From the NCBI GenBank assembly GCA_902784585.1, contig CACZVM010000013.1, positions 1-36,184 of the forward strand: 36,184 nucleotides of DNA. The letters are read 5' to 3'. Position 1 is the stretch's first letter. Each line of letters starts with the position of its first letter. Under the pieces are notes generated by a model. The model did not search any database, was not told where the DNA came from, and saw only the letters and a list, made by a program, of their open reading frames with translations. This document shows, piece by piece, positions 15,254-25,314 of this stretch. Origin of the DNA: an uncultured Bacteroidales bacterium. Lineage in GTDB: Bacteria > Bacteroidota > Bacteroidia > Bacteroidales > Paludibacteraceae. The translations under genes were made by a program, and so were the position numbers.

Positions 15254-16752
15254 TTTTTCGCCCAAACAATGAAACCGCAGAGGCAACCCAAGGTAACTAT
15301 ACCGGCTATCAAATAGCCTACCCAGTGGAGGGGCAGATGGAAACCTTCCGGTGCAATGAAGATATAACTACTGCATACCATCGTCATGAACAGTGCCGGT
15401 ATCATGGCTATCAGGTAGCCGTATTTGTAACCGTTGGCTACGGGTTGGCCGTTCGCCTTCTTGTAAAGCCATATGGCGCCTGCCCAGAGAGTGAAAGTAG
15501 CGAGCGTCTGGTTGGTCCATGCAAAATAACGCCAGACGATGTTAAAATCGACAAACACCATGCCGAAAACGCAGAGGAAGAGCGGCAGGGCGATGATGAG
15601 GCGCTTGGGGATGGGGCGTTGGTCCCATTGGAGGAAATCGGCTACGATGAGTCGAGCCGAACGGAGCGCTGTGTCGCCACTGGTGATAGGTGCGGCAATG
15701 ACACCGATGATAGCCAGTATGCCGCCTACTGTGCCAAGCCAGCTGCGGCTCACTTTGTCAATCACCAGTGCGGCTATATTCTCTCCATGATGTTCCGCTG
15801 CAAAAGCCTGAAGTCCGTCAATGCCGTACAGACCCTTCTCGGGATCGGCGAAGAAGGTGCCGGCTGCGGCCGCCCAGATGAGGGCAAGGATGCCTTCGGC
15901 CACCATCGCACCGTAGAAGATCCAACGGCCCTGACGTTCGTTGGTCACGCAACGCGCCATGATAGGGCTTTGCGTACCGTGGAAACCGGAAATAGCGCCG
16001 CAAGCGATGCTCACGAACATCATCGGGAAAAGCGGCAGACCGTTGGTCTGTCTGTTGTGCAACCCGTCGAACACTTCCGGCATCTCACCGGCGTGCCAGC
16101 CAAGCATGACAACCATGATGCCCAGACCCATAAACAGCAGAATACCGCCGAATATAGGGTAGAATCGACCGATCAGTTTGTCCACGGGCAATACCGTCGC
16201 CAAAGCGTAGTAACCGAAGATGATGAGCACCCACATAATAGGCACATAAAAGATTACGCCCATGCGTTCTATCTCCATCGTACCGAGCGGAGCAAGGCCT
16301 TGCAGTAGGACAGCAGGACCGCTCAGAAACGTGGTGGTCAGCAGAATTAGAAGGACGAGCGAGAGGACGCGCAGGAACGATTTGGTACCTTTGCCCAATT
16401 CGTCTCCCACTATCTCAGGAAGTGATGCGCCGCCTTTACGGATGGAGAGCATTCCGCTCAGATAATCGTGTACGCCACCGGCGAAGATCGTTCCGAAGAC
16501 GATCCATAGGAAGGCTGCGGGACCGTAGAAAATACCCATAATGGCACCGAAAATGGGGCCAAGGCCGGCAATGTTAAGGAACTGAACGAGGAAGATACGC
16601 CACGGTGCCATAGGCACAAAATCCACGCCGTCAGTTCTTGTCAAGGCCGGTGTCTTTCGTTCCGGCTCCACTCCAAAAATCTTCTCCACCAGCACACCGT
16701 AGGTGAAAAAGCCTACGACTAACAATACCAGTGCTACAATAAATGTGATCAT
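15238..16752 (-). CDS. CstA-family carbon starvation protein, probable pyruvate/peptide transporter
   Basis: A polytopic inner-membrane protein of 504 residues with more than ten hydrophobic segments. CstA landmarks are FGVEPERKTPALTRTDGVDF after the first segment, then FLVQFLNIAGLGPIFGAIMG, GGVHDYLSGMLSIRKGGASL, and later FHGTQSPIMARCVTNER and ITSGDTALRSARLIVADFL. E. coli CstA and its relative BtsT are linked to pyruvate or peptide uptake; the substrate here is not determined. The start at 16752 (MITFIVALVLL) is preferred to a frame from 16863, whose first 37 residues would overlap the giant gene and look non-membrane. It lies 14 bases after the giant T9SS gene, so read-through from it is likely. 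No own promoter was found. Confidence 0.9.
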   Translation of the reverse strand: MITFIVALVLLVVGFFTYGVLVEKIFGVEPERKTPALTRTDGVDFVPMAPWRIFLVQFLNIAGLGPIFGAIMGIFYGPAAFLWIVFGTIFAGGVHDYLSGMLSIRKGGASLPEIVGDELGKGTKSFLRVLSLVLLILLTTTFLSGPAVLLQGLAPLGTMEIERMGVIFYVPIMWVLIIFGYYALATVLPVDKLIGRFYPIFGGILLFMGLGIMVVMLGWHAGEMPEVFDGLHNRQTNGLPLFPMMFVSIACGAISGFHGTQSPIMARCVTNERQGRWIFYGAMVAEGILALIWAAAAGTFFADPEKGLYGIDGLQAFAAEHHGENIAALVIDKVSRSWLGTVGGILAIIGVIAAPITSGDTALRSARLIVADFLQWDQRPIPKRLIIALPLFLCVFGMVFVDFNIVWRYFAWTNQTLATFTLWAGAIWLYKKANGQPVANGYKYGYLIAMIPALFMTMVCSSYIFIAPEGFHLPLHWVGYLIAGIVTLGCLCGFIVWAKKNPKS

Positions 16753-16766
16753 ATTGTTTGTCTCAA

Positions 16767-19700
16767 TTAATACATGATTATCTTGTGTGTCTCGTGCTGT
16801 CCGTCGCTGGTAATGGTGTGGATGAACCACAAGCCGTTCTGAGCCGGCAGTTTTATCTGACAAGTGCCTGCCTCAAAGGTACGTGTCTCCACGAGCATGC
16901 CTGCCGTCGAATAGACGGAATAGGAACCGCTCTCGGTGGCCTCGAGTGTCACAACAGGCGAACGACGCGATACCTGGGTAGGATATACCAGGACAGGATA
17001 GGTGTAGACAGGTGCTGCGGCGCGTTGGATGATGAGCGGACAGGTCGGGATAGGATAACTCTCGCCTTGACGTGTAGCGTAGAGCACCACTTCGTCTCCT
17101 TCGCGCAAGGACTGGCTGTAGAGATAGCCCTTGCCGTCGGTAGCCTGGCGTGTGCCGTTGACGTACCAATCGTAGAGCGAGAAGGTGTAGCCGCCATTGA
17201 GTTCGGGCTTGAGCGATGCCACTACGTCGGACCAGTTCTGCTCTATGATCCAAGACGGATAGCGAACGAGGAAGCCCACAGAATCTACTGTGCTGGACGG
17301 GCAGACGGTGTTGTCGAACACCAGACTCAGCGTGTAGTAGTCAGGACGCACGTAGTTGGTGTGATCCAAATAGATGACATCCGAACTCTGCGGCATCGGT
17401 GCACGTGCCACCATATCGCTGGTGAACGGCTGGCCGATGACATCCCGGAAGCCCTGACGCTTGGCTAGTTGGTCAAAGAGGATGCTGTAGCGAGTGGGTT
17501 CGGCACCTGTGTATTCAAACTTCACTTCCAGCGTCTGTGCATCGGCACATACCTCGTTGATAGTGGCTCTCCGGAGTCGGGTAGGCGGCACAACGATCAG
17601 ACGCAGCGAATAGATGACAGAGGTGTGGGTGCCCAATACGCAAACGGTGTCGGAATAGAGTCCCGTGTCGTAGAGCGTGTCGCCACGCCAGATATATTTC
17701 TCTCCCAGACAGATCGAGTCCTCCATATGGATACGCTGGGTGGGGATAACTGTGAGTCGCAGTGTATAGGTGCTGTCACAATCGTTGATCGTAGGATAGG
17801 TCTGATGGAACTCACCCTGCTGATCGTACTCGCGTCCGCGCCATAGATAAGACTGATAGTCGGTGATGGTGGCATCGGTGAAGAACTCATAGGTGGGATA
17901 AACCGTCAAGTCGAGGTGGAGTAGTGAGTCGCACCCTTCTTGGGTCTTGAGCGTGAAGTCATAGTGGCCTCCGCGTGTCAGTTCACGTCCGCCGTAGCGC
18001 AGAGTGTCGCCCTGACATATACGGCGTGTTTCGGTAGGCATGTCGTAAGCAGGGGCGTCATATACCTGCACGCGATACAGACTGTCCATCAGTCCGCTGA
18101 CCTGAGAGCGGCGCAGGAAGGTATATTCGCCTGCTTGCGTGATCACATCACCGCCGATCTTGATCTCCGTTCTCGGACAGAGAGGCATCTGATACCATGG
18201 CGAGACGTGTTGCGAGATGGTTAGATTGAGTTTGAAGATCGAGTCGCATCCATGCATGTTGGTGAAGGTATCCACGTAGACATCCGTATTCCAGTACTCA
18301 TGTCCCTTGTATCGATACGGCAGATCTTCGTCAGCCACCACCACTTTCTTCTCCACAATGTCCTTAGGCCGAACGACGAGATGGAGGATGATGACAGAGT
18401 CGCATCCTATCTCATAGCGGACAGTACGTGTGGTGGTATAGTCCACTCCGTAGAAATTATAGGTTTCTCCCTGACAAATGGTGTCGGAATACTCTTGACG
18501 GAAGGTACGTGTCTCATTGACAGTGATCTGATAGATCGAGTCGCATCCATGGATGGTATAGAGCGTGTCGAGATAGATACCCGGACGGGATATCTCGATG
18601 CCGTGGATATAGGTGCTGCGTCCCGGGCAGATCAGATGCGACTCCTGCATAAAGTACGTAGGATGAACGATCAGATGAAGTTTGTATACTGAGTCGTAGC
18701 CCTGTGTCGTCAGCAGCGAATCGTAATAGATACCTTCGTTAACCAAGCGACGTCCGTTGCGCCAGATGAACGTATCTTTCTGGCATATTTCCTCTTCGGT
18801 CTCAATCAGATACGAGGGGTGAACCTGCAATTGGAGATGAATGATCGAGTCGCACCCCGAAGCCGTCTTCTTGTATGCTACGTACGGACCGGGTACCCAG
18901 AGTGTACGTCCGTCGAATTCATAGGTCTCCTTGTCGGAGATATGTACGGTGTCGTATTTCTCATAGGTGGGCAGTACACGTACGTTGATACGGAAGATCG
19001 AGTCGCAGCCGTCCACAGACGGGATGGTGTCGTAGAAGATACCGTTGGTGCTATAGGGCTTGCCCCGATAGTAGAAGGCGCTGGAGCCTTCGCACAACTC
19101 GATATGTTGCTCGGCATAATAGGACGGCATGATCTGCAGCACTTTGAGCATATAGACGGAGTCGTATCCCAGTGAGGTCTGCAGACTGTCGTAATAGATT
19201 CCCGTATCGTGGATCTGCTGTCCGCGCCAGAGGTAAGGCAATTCGGACTGGCAGAGTCTGATGGAGTCGGGGAACAGATAGGTCTGGCCTACCGTGAGAT
19301 GGAGTACGTAGCGGATAGAGTCGCACATACCATCTTTGGTGCGTACGATATGTTCGTGTTCGCCTGCAGCCAGGAAACTGTAAGTGGCATCTTCTATATG
19401 CCAGATATATGGTTGTTTGTTAGGTGTCTTGGCATAGAAATCGATCACCTGCAACGGACGGAAACGGAGGAAGAGCGTGTACTCTTTGCCGCAACCGAAA
19501 CCTGTTTGGATGGTATCGCGTAGCAGGGTGTCGCGTGTGTAGATATGGCCATGGAACGAATAGTTGTCGCCTGCGCAGAGGGTCTTCTCTATCGTCTCAT
19601 ATTCCATCTGTGTGATACGTACATCGACACGCCAGATAGTGTCCACTCCAAGCGTGGTGATGGTGTCATAGATGATGCCGCTTTGGCTGAGCCATTTGCC

Positions 19701-22700
19701 GCGCCAGTGGATAGGCAACTCGGTCTGGCATGCATTAATGAAGGTGTCGCGCAGCACCTCTTTGTCGTACACGGTCAGCACCAACTGATAGATCGAGTCG
19801 CAACCGGTGGAAGCAGTGAGCGTATCGGCATAGACACCGGTGTGTGTCAAGGTTCGTCCGCGCCATAGATAGGGTTGACGGTTGGCAGTCGCAGCCGTGT
19901 CGGGGAAGAAATAGTGCGGACGCTCTTGTACGCGAATAATCACGATGGAGTCGCAACCGTAGGCTGTATGCAATGTATCCAGATAAACACCGCCGTGCGA
20001 ATATTTCTTGCCGTTATAGGTGAAACTCTCACCGTGGCAGATAGTGAACGGATGTTCTACGTAGAAGGTGTCGCGTACGGTGAGATGGAGAATGAAGAGC
20101 GAGTCGTAGTGCGCAGCGGTCTGCATGCTATCTACATAATCACCGCTGGTCCAGTACTGACGTCCGTGCCAGAGATATGGTGTCTCCGATTCGCAGATGA
20201 TCTGATTTTCCTCAAACAGATACGTGGGATAAACCGTAAGCGTCAGGGCGATGATCGAGTCGCAACCATGGATAGAGGGGAGCGTGTCGTAATACGTACC
20301 CGAATAGTTGAGTGTACGCACGATATTACCTTCCGTCCATATGTACGGTGTCTTGTCATCTGTCTTGGCTGTCTTGTTGACGAAATAGGTGTCAAACCAA
20401 TCCAGATGGATGGTGAGTACGGAGTCGCAGCCGTGCGATGTCAGCAGTGTATCCGTATAGACGCCCGGTTGATTGTACGTTTTGCCGTTCACCAGGATAG
20501 AGTCACCATGACAAGTGGTGAAGAAGAGTTCTTCGTAAGCCTGATCCCAGACGTTGATACGTACGACATGTGTACTGTCGTAGCCATCGTGAGTGAGGGC
20601 AGAGAAGACGTAATCACCGCTCTTGGTGATATTGGTCAATCCGCGCCAGGTATAAGGAGTCTCCTTGCGGCATATGTTGATCTCGTCATCCACGATATGA
20701 TAGGACTGATGGATGAAGAGTGTCAGACTGTCGATACTGTCACAGCCGTGACGGCTGAGCATATGACAACTATAGTTGCCCGAAGCGGTGAGCAGACGCA
20801 GCGAATCGATGGCATTTCCATCCGCGTCGGTCCACTGATGATGCCACTGATAGGGTGTCTGTTGGTCGGATATATGTACTGTCTGATGGGTAGTGGCGAT
20901 GCGATCGTACAAGCTGAGATGCAGAGTGATGATCGAGTCGCACCCGTTGTGGGCTGTGATGGTGTCGCGATAGGTTCCTGCCTTAGAGATATACTGCAGC
21001 GCTACGGAGTTGTCGTTGGTAGCCATCCAATGACGATCAAACACCACGGAGTCGCCCGGACAGATATTCATATAGAGCGTTGTGTCGTGGATGAGTCGCT
21101 GGACAACATATAGATCATAGACGCTGTCCAGACTCAGCGTACTATGGGTCTTGAGTTGATGAATCACATGGAAAGCCGTGTCCTTGCGCTCAGTGTTGAA
21201 CTGCGTGACATGACCATCGGCCCATGTATGGGTGATCGTCTTGTCGGCCCGTTCGCACAACTCCACTGTGTCGCGCAGTATATAGGCGGTATCTACGATC
21301 AGATGCAGCGTGTGCGTCAGACGGCAGTACTTGTCCTGCGTGTCCTTGTCTGTAGCATTGCCTATCGAATCGTAGTCACCGGTGTGGTGGCGCCATATGC
21401 CATTGAACAACAGCGAGTCGCCCAATAGGATATGACGTGTCTCTTCGGTGTGCTCAGGATGACGATAGATGACGCCCCAACGAGTGACACTGTCGCACGC
21501 GAAGGTGTCTAAGTCGTAGGTGTAGCCGTGTGCTTCATCCAGCCAGGGAGAGTAAGCCGGTACGGTATCCAGATGCCAACCTGCTGTCTTGATCCATGTC
21601 TGCTTGGGCCAGAAGAGTTGTACAGAGTCGCCCTGGCAGAGATAATAGAGGGTATCTTTGACGATAGTGGGACGTACGATGACGTGGAAGAAATGCGAAC
21701 TGTCGCAGTTCCAAACAATAGTGTCGTCGTAGTATTGCACACCGTGCCACTTGTTCTCCCACAAGCCGTGATAGCGTCCGCCCTCTCTGGTGTCGAATAC
21801 CGGATCAACCAGATTGCCCAGTACGACAGGGTTGTGCTTGATATCTTCCTCGCAAACCAGAATAGAGTCGTTATGATCAATGCTGGGGATGATGGTCAGG
21901 TTGACACGGATAGTAGAATCGCAACCGCAGGCTGTAGTGTCTGTGTGCGGCCATGTTCCCTCCGACCAAATCATCTCGGGCTTCTGGCGACCGATGATGA
22001 GCGGTAGGTCTTGCTCGCAGATCGTGGTGTCGATGGTTATGTTATACATCGTGTCGATGCGTATATTCACATGGAAAACAGAGTCGCACGGGTTGAGCGG
22101 ATTGTACGGATTAACGGGTACACGGTCGATAAACGTAGTATCTTGGAGGTAGAGTTGATCACGCCATACCACACCGGTCTTCTTGCATGCATGCAGATAA
22201 ACCGTTGTGTCATGAGGCATGGTGATATGGAGATCGAGCGAATAGAACTGCTCTATCTCATGGTTGGAGTTATAAATAGTGTCGAACCATAAACCGGAAG
22301 TGTAGAACGTGTCTTCGCGCCATACATAGGGAGTGTCCAGATAGCAGACATAAACCGTCTCACGCAAGTCGCCGATGACACGCAGCGTGCTGTCTATACC
22401 ACATCCGCCAATGCCTTCGTCCAACTGGCTATGTGTGATGATTGTGGGATGCGTGATAGTGTCACCGTGCCAAACAACGGTGTCTCCAGGATGGAGTACG
22501 ACGGTCTCGGTATACTGGGTCTTCGGGTACTTATAGATCTCCAGAAAGACGGTATCCGGACAACCCAGATGCTCGGGATTGATGACCGTGACGGTGTCGC
22601 GATATACTTCGCCTGTCTTGACCAGATCATTATAATCGGTGCCGTAGATACTCTCCAGTCTGCCGCCTTCACAGAAGGTGTATTGCTCATGACGACGTTC

Positions 22701-25307
22701 TACCTGAGTCACTTGCAGACGAAGCACATAGATCGTGTCTCTCTCATCCTGATTAGTGGCATAAACAGTATCGGGATAGTTACCTTGGTTGAAATACTTA
22801 TTGCCTCGCCAGACATAATAATCGCCCTCGCATATCTCTGCTACGGTAGTGACCAGATTGGTCTGCGGAGCAGCCGGCTGGATACCTACGTGCAACTCAT
22901 AGGTGCTGTCACAACCGAACTGATTGGTATGGGTGTCGTAGTACACGCCACTGGTAGTGATAGTGTGCTGATGCCATACCAGGCGTTCGCCTTGCACTAT
23001 TGTGGCTGTGTCGCGACGGAAGAACCCTTCGGTCTTGCGCAGACTGATTTCTACGATAGAATCACATCCGTTAGCAGCTGTCAGGGTATCGTAAACAATA
23101 GTCGAGGCTGTATAACTAGTGCCTTTCCACGTGGTGCTACCACAGAAAGTAACGGTGCGATAGCCGTATCCTTTTGGGCGTACGGTTACTTGCAACTCAT
23201 AGATGCTGTCTTGGCCTGTACGTGTCTTGAGGTTGTCGAAATACGACATCGTACCTGGCACTTGGCTGATATTAGTCAATCCGTGCCAAGTATAGGGTTC
23301 GCCCTCACAGAGCGTCACTTGCTCTACGAAATGATAGCTGGTGGTATCCAGACTCAATACCAGTCGCCAGGTGTCGTTACAACCCGTAGTTGCGTTAAGA
23401 CTGGTATACTCGTACGTGCCTGGGTTGCTGAACTCGGTGGTGTCTTGTTTCCCGTCGTGCCAATAAATCCAGGTGTAGGGATGAATGCCGTCTAGGCGTG
23501 CATTGGTGACGTAGGTCTGTAGGGGCGCCTGGCTAATCGTGATGTGGTAGAGCGTGTCGCAGGTGCCTTTGTCGTAGTAATAGCCTGCGCGGTCATAGGT
23601 CTTGCCGTTGAACGATATACTCTCGTCGCCGCAGATAGAGAATCGTACTTCTTTTTCTTGCAGCTCGCGTACGGTTAGATCCAACCGGTAATAACGCATG
23701 TCGCCGTGTGCACCGGTCTCTGCGTTCTCATAGTGTCCAGTCTGATTAGCACTGATGGAATGCCAAATGAGCGTTTCGCCCGGACAAATGGTAGCTACGG
23801 TGTCTATGGTGTCTACATGGTTGATTGTCAGTACCAAACGGGTGATGCTATCGCAGCCGAAGCGGTTGATATTGGTCTCCTGATACGTGCCGGCAGCACT
23901 GTAGGTGTGGCCGTTGGCAGGCCATGTGTACGTCTCGCCTGGATTGAGGCGATGCACCTGAACGATGGTGTCCACATCGGCTATGTTGAGCGAGAGTACG
24001 ACAACAGAATCGCAACCATCCTGCTTGAAGGTATGGCGATAGATGCCTGCTTCCGTCAGAATACGTGTGCCGAAGACGTAACTGTCGCCCTGGCATATCG
24101 TACGGGTAATGTGAGTCTCGGGAATAGTGTGTACATTCAGATGGAGTATATATATCACACTGTCGGTACCATCTTTTCCTTTGATGGTCTCCGAGTAGGT
24201 CTGGGCTTCTTTGAGGTGCTGAAAACGCCATACATATTCTTCGCCCGAACAGATCGTTGCCGTTTCCTCATGCACGATGGCCTGACGGTTGACGATGACG
24301 TTGATGACGCTGTCGCAGCCACCGGAGGAGATATAGGTGATTGGGTACGTACCCGGACCGGTAATGGTCTGACCACGATAGAGCTGCGGGAAGGAGCTGA
24401 AAGATACCGTTTCTGTGAACTCGTAAGTGGGGTTGACTGTCAGATGGAGAACAAAGAGCGTATCAATCTCAGTGCCAACCCAAGCTGTGTCGTAGTAGCT
24501 GCCATTCAATGTGCGCGCTTGTCCTCGCCAGAAGAAGAAGTCGCCCTGGCAGATAGATTGACGCGTGGTGTGCATCTTTGGCTGAGGTGCTGAGGCTTTC
24601 AGTTCGACGCGCAATACGTAGGTACTGTCACAACCGAATCGACTGATGTTAATATCTTGATATTCACCGGCTTCCGTAATGGTTTGACCATGCCAATAGA
24701 GCGTCTGACCAACAGATATGGTATCGGTCTCATAGTGACGGAAAGGCATGCCCTTCTGCAATATAGTCGTCACGATGGAATCGCAACCATATACCAGCGA
24801 GCGGAGCGTGTCGATGCGAATGGTGGACTCGTGAAAGGTCGTCCCCTTCCATGCTACACTGTCGCAGAACGGAATGATCTGCTGCGAACGAAACTCCATG
24901 TGCATGCCCTCTTTGAGCGTGACCACCAGTACGCGCGTACTGTCGCAATCGTGCTGCGACTTGTAGACCTTGGTGTACGTACCGGGTTCGTGGATCGTCT
25001 CGCCACACCAACTGAAGGTCTGACCCAACACAATCTCGCGATGCTCCACCTGCCGATACGCAGGATAGATATTCACTATATAGCGCGTGATACTATCCAG
25101 CGTGGGATCGCCCACATGAATGGTATCCTGGAAGATCGTGTCGCGGAATACTTCTACCTCATGCGATGCGGTGATAGTCAGGGTGTCGCCCGGACAGATG
25201 GAGTAGGTACGTGTTCCTATCAGTCCATCTGCTGCCCATCCCTGCGTAGTGGCGATACACATGGCCACAAGGAGGAAAAGTCGTTGAAAACTATATCTCA
25301 TATTCAT
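16767..25307 (-). CDS. Giant repetitive cell-surface protein exported by type IX secretion (about 2846 residues)
   Basis: A signal peptide (MRYSFQRLFLLVAMCIATTQ, cut near GWA) is followed by some 35-40 units of about 50-60 residues. Each has a PYLWRG-like strand, a G-x-Y-x-D-T/S turn, and a close such as GCDSIYQLVLTVYPTY. The C-terminal 400 residues are different. They end in a T9SS sorting domain: VYPTQVSRRSPVVTLEA, SGSYSVYSTAGMLV, LPAQNGLWFIHTI, HKIIMY. The units cycle in threes by cysteine pattern (see findings). It is probably a surface adhesin or fibre; no enzyme motif is visible. Starts at 25307 and 25301 are both possible; a frame from 25352 would overlap the upstream gene. It lies 7 bases after an outer-membrane barrel gene, with which it is probably co-transcribed. 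Confidence 0.9.
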   Translation of the reverse strand: MNMRYSFQRLFLLVAMCIATTQGWAADGLIGTRTYSICPGDTLTITASHEVEVFRDTIFQDTIHVGDPTLDSITRYIVNIYPAYRQVEHREIVLGQTFSWCGETIHEPGTYTKVYKSQHDCDSTRVLVVTLKEGMHMEFRSQQIIPFCDSVAWKGTTFHESTIRIDTLRSLVYGCDSIVTTILQKGMPFRHYETDTISVGQTLYWHGQTITEAGEYQDINISRFGCDSTYVLRVELKASAPQPKMHTTRQSICQGDFFFWRGQARTLNGSYYDTAWVGTEIDTLFVLHLTVNPTYEFTETVSFSSFPQLYRGQTITGPGTYPITYISSGGCDSVINVIVNRQAIVHEETATICSGEEYVWRFQHLKEAQTYSETIKGKDGTDSVIYILHLNVHTIPETHITRTICQGDSYVFGTRILTEAGIYRHTFKQDGCDSVVVLSLNIADVDTIVQVHRLNPGETYTWPANGHTYSAAGTYQETNINRFGCDSITRLVLTINHVDTIDTVATICPGETLIWHSISANQTGHYENAETGAHGDMRYYRLDLTVRELQEKEVRFSICGDESISFNGKTYDRAGYYYDKGTCDTLYHITISQAPLQTYVTNARLDGIHPYTWIYWHDGKQDTTEFSNPGTYEYTSLNATTGCNDTWRLVLSLDTTSYHFVEQVTLCEGEPYTWHGLTNISQVPGTMSYFDNLKTRTGQDSIYELQVTVRPKGYGYRTVTFCGSTTWKGTSYTASTIVYDTLTAANGCDSIVEISLRKTEGFFRRDTATIVQGERLVWHQHTITTSGVYYDTHTNQFGCDSTYELHVGIQPAAPQTNLVTTVAEICEGDYYVWRGNKYFNQGNYPDTVYATNQDERDTIYVLRLQVTQVERRHEQYTFCEGGRLESIYGTDYNDLVKTGEVYRDTVTVINPEHLGCPDTVFLEIYKYPKTQYTETVVLHPGDTVVWHGDTITHPTIITHSQLDEGIGGCGIDSTLRVIGDLRETVYVCYLDTPYVWREDTFYTSGLWFDTIYNSNHEIEQFYSLDLHITMPHDTTVYLHACKKTGVVWRDQLYLQDTTFIDRVPVNPYNPLNPCDSVFHVNIRIDTMYNITIDTTICEQDLPLIIGRQKPEMIWSEGTWPHTDTTACGCDSTIRVNLTIIPSIDHNDSILVCEEDIKHNPVVLGNLVDPVFDTREGGRYHGLWENKWHGVQYYDDTIVWNCDSSHFFHVIVRPTIVKDTLYYLCQGDSVQLFWPKQTWIKTAGWHLDTVPAYSPWLDEAHGYTYDLDTFACDSVTRWGVIYRHPEHTEETRHILLGDSLLFNGIWRHHTGDYDSIGNATDKDTQDKYCRLTHTLHLIVDTAYILRDTVELCERADKTITHTWADGHVTQFNTERKDTAFHVIHQLKTHSTLSLDSVYDLYVVQRLIHDTTLYMNICPGDSVVFDRHWMATNDNSVALQYISKAGTYRDTITAHNGCDSIITLHLSLYDRIATTHQTVHISDQQTPYQWHHQWTDADGNAIDSLRLLTASGNYSCHMLSRHGCDSIDSLTLFIHQSYHIVDDEINICRKETPYTWRGLTNITKSGDYVFSALTHDGYDSTHVVRINVWDQAYEELFFTTCHGDSILVNGKTYNQPGVYTDTLLTSHGCDSVLTIHLDWFDTYFVNKTAKTDDKTPYIWTEGNIVRTLNYSGTYYDTLPSIHGCDSIIALTLTVYPTYLFEENQIICESETPYLWHGRQYWTSGDYVDSMQTAAHYDSLFILHLTVRDTFYVEHPFTICHGESFTYNGKKYSHGGVYLDTLHTAYGCDSIVIIRVQERPHYFFPDTAATANRQPYLWRGRTLTHTGVYADTLTASTGCDSIYQLVLTVYDKEVLRDTFINACQTELPIHWRGKWLSQSGIIYDTITTLGVDTIWRVDVRITQMEYETIEKTLCAGDNYSFHGHIYTRDTLLRDTIQTGFGCGKEYTLFLRFRPLQVIDFYAKTPNKQPYIWHIEDATYSFLAAGEHEHIVRTKDGMCDSIRYVLHLTVGQTYLFPDSIRLCQSELPYLWRGQQIHDTGIYYDSLQTSLGYDSVYMLKVLQIMPSYYAEQHIELCEGSSAFYYRGKPYSTNGIFYDTIPSVDGCDSIFRINVRVLPTYEKYDTVHISDKETYEFDGRTLWVPGPYVAYKKTASGCDSIIHLQLQVHPSYLIETEEEICQKDTFIWRNGRRLVNEGIYYDSLLTTQGYDSVYKLHLIVHPTYFMQESHLICPGRSTYIHGIEISRPGIYLDTLYTIHGCDSIYQITVNETRTFRQEYSDTICQGETYNFYGVDYTTTRTVRYEIGCDSVIILHLVVRPKDIVEKKVVVADEDLPYRYKGHEYWNTDVYVDTFTNMHGCDSIFKLNLTISQHVSPWYQMPLCPRTEIKIGGDVITQAGEYTFLRRSQVSGLMDSLYRVQVYDAPAYDMPTETRRICQGDTLRYGGRELTRGGHYDFTLKTQEGCDSLLHLDLTVYPTYEFFTDATITDYQSYLWRGREYDQQGEFHQTYPTINDCDSTYTLRLTVIPTQRIHMEDSICLGEKYIWRGDTLYDTGLYSDTVCVLGTHTSVIYSLRLIVVPPTRLRRATINEVCADAQTLEVKFEYTGAEPTRYSILFDQLAKRQGFRDVIGQPFTSDMVARAPMPQSSDVIYLDHTNYVRPDYYTLSLVFDNTVCPSSTVDSVGFLVRYPSWIIEQNWSDVVASLKPELNGGYTFSLYDWYVNGTRQATDGKGYLYSQSLREGDEVVLYATRQGESYPIPTCPLIIQRAAAPVYTYPVLVYPTQVSRRSPVVTLEATESGSYSVYSTAGMLVETRTFEAGTCQIKLPAQNGLWFIHTITSDGQHETHKIIMY

Positions 25308-25314
25308 CTGTTTT

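Noticed and set aside
19875-21113. Long plus-strand frames opposite the giant gene
   Set aside because: Their translations repeat a low-quality pattern (DRVA, IDTR) that mirrors the repeated GCDSI-type units of the sense gene.
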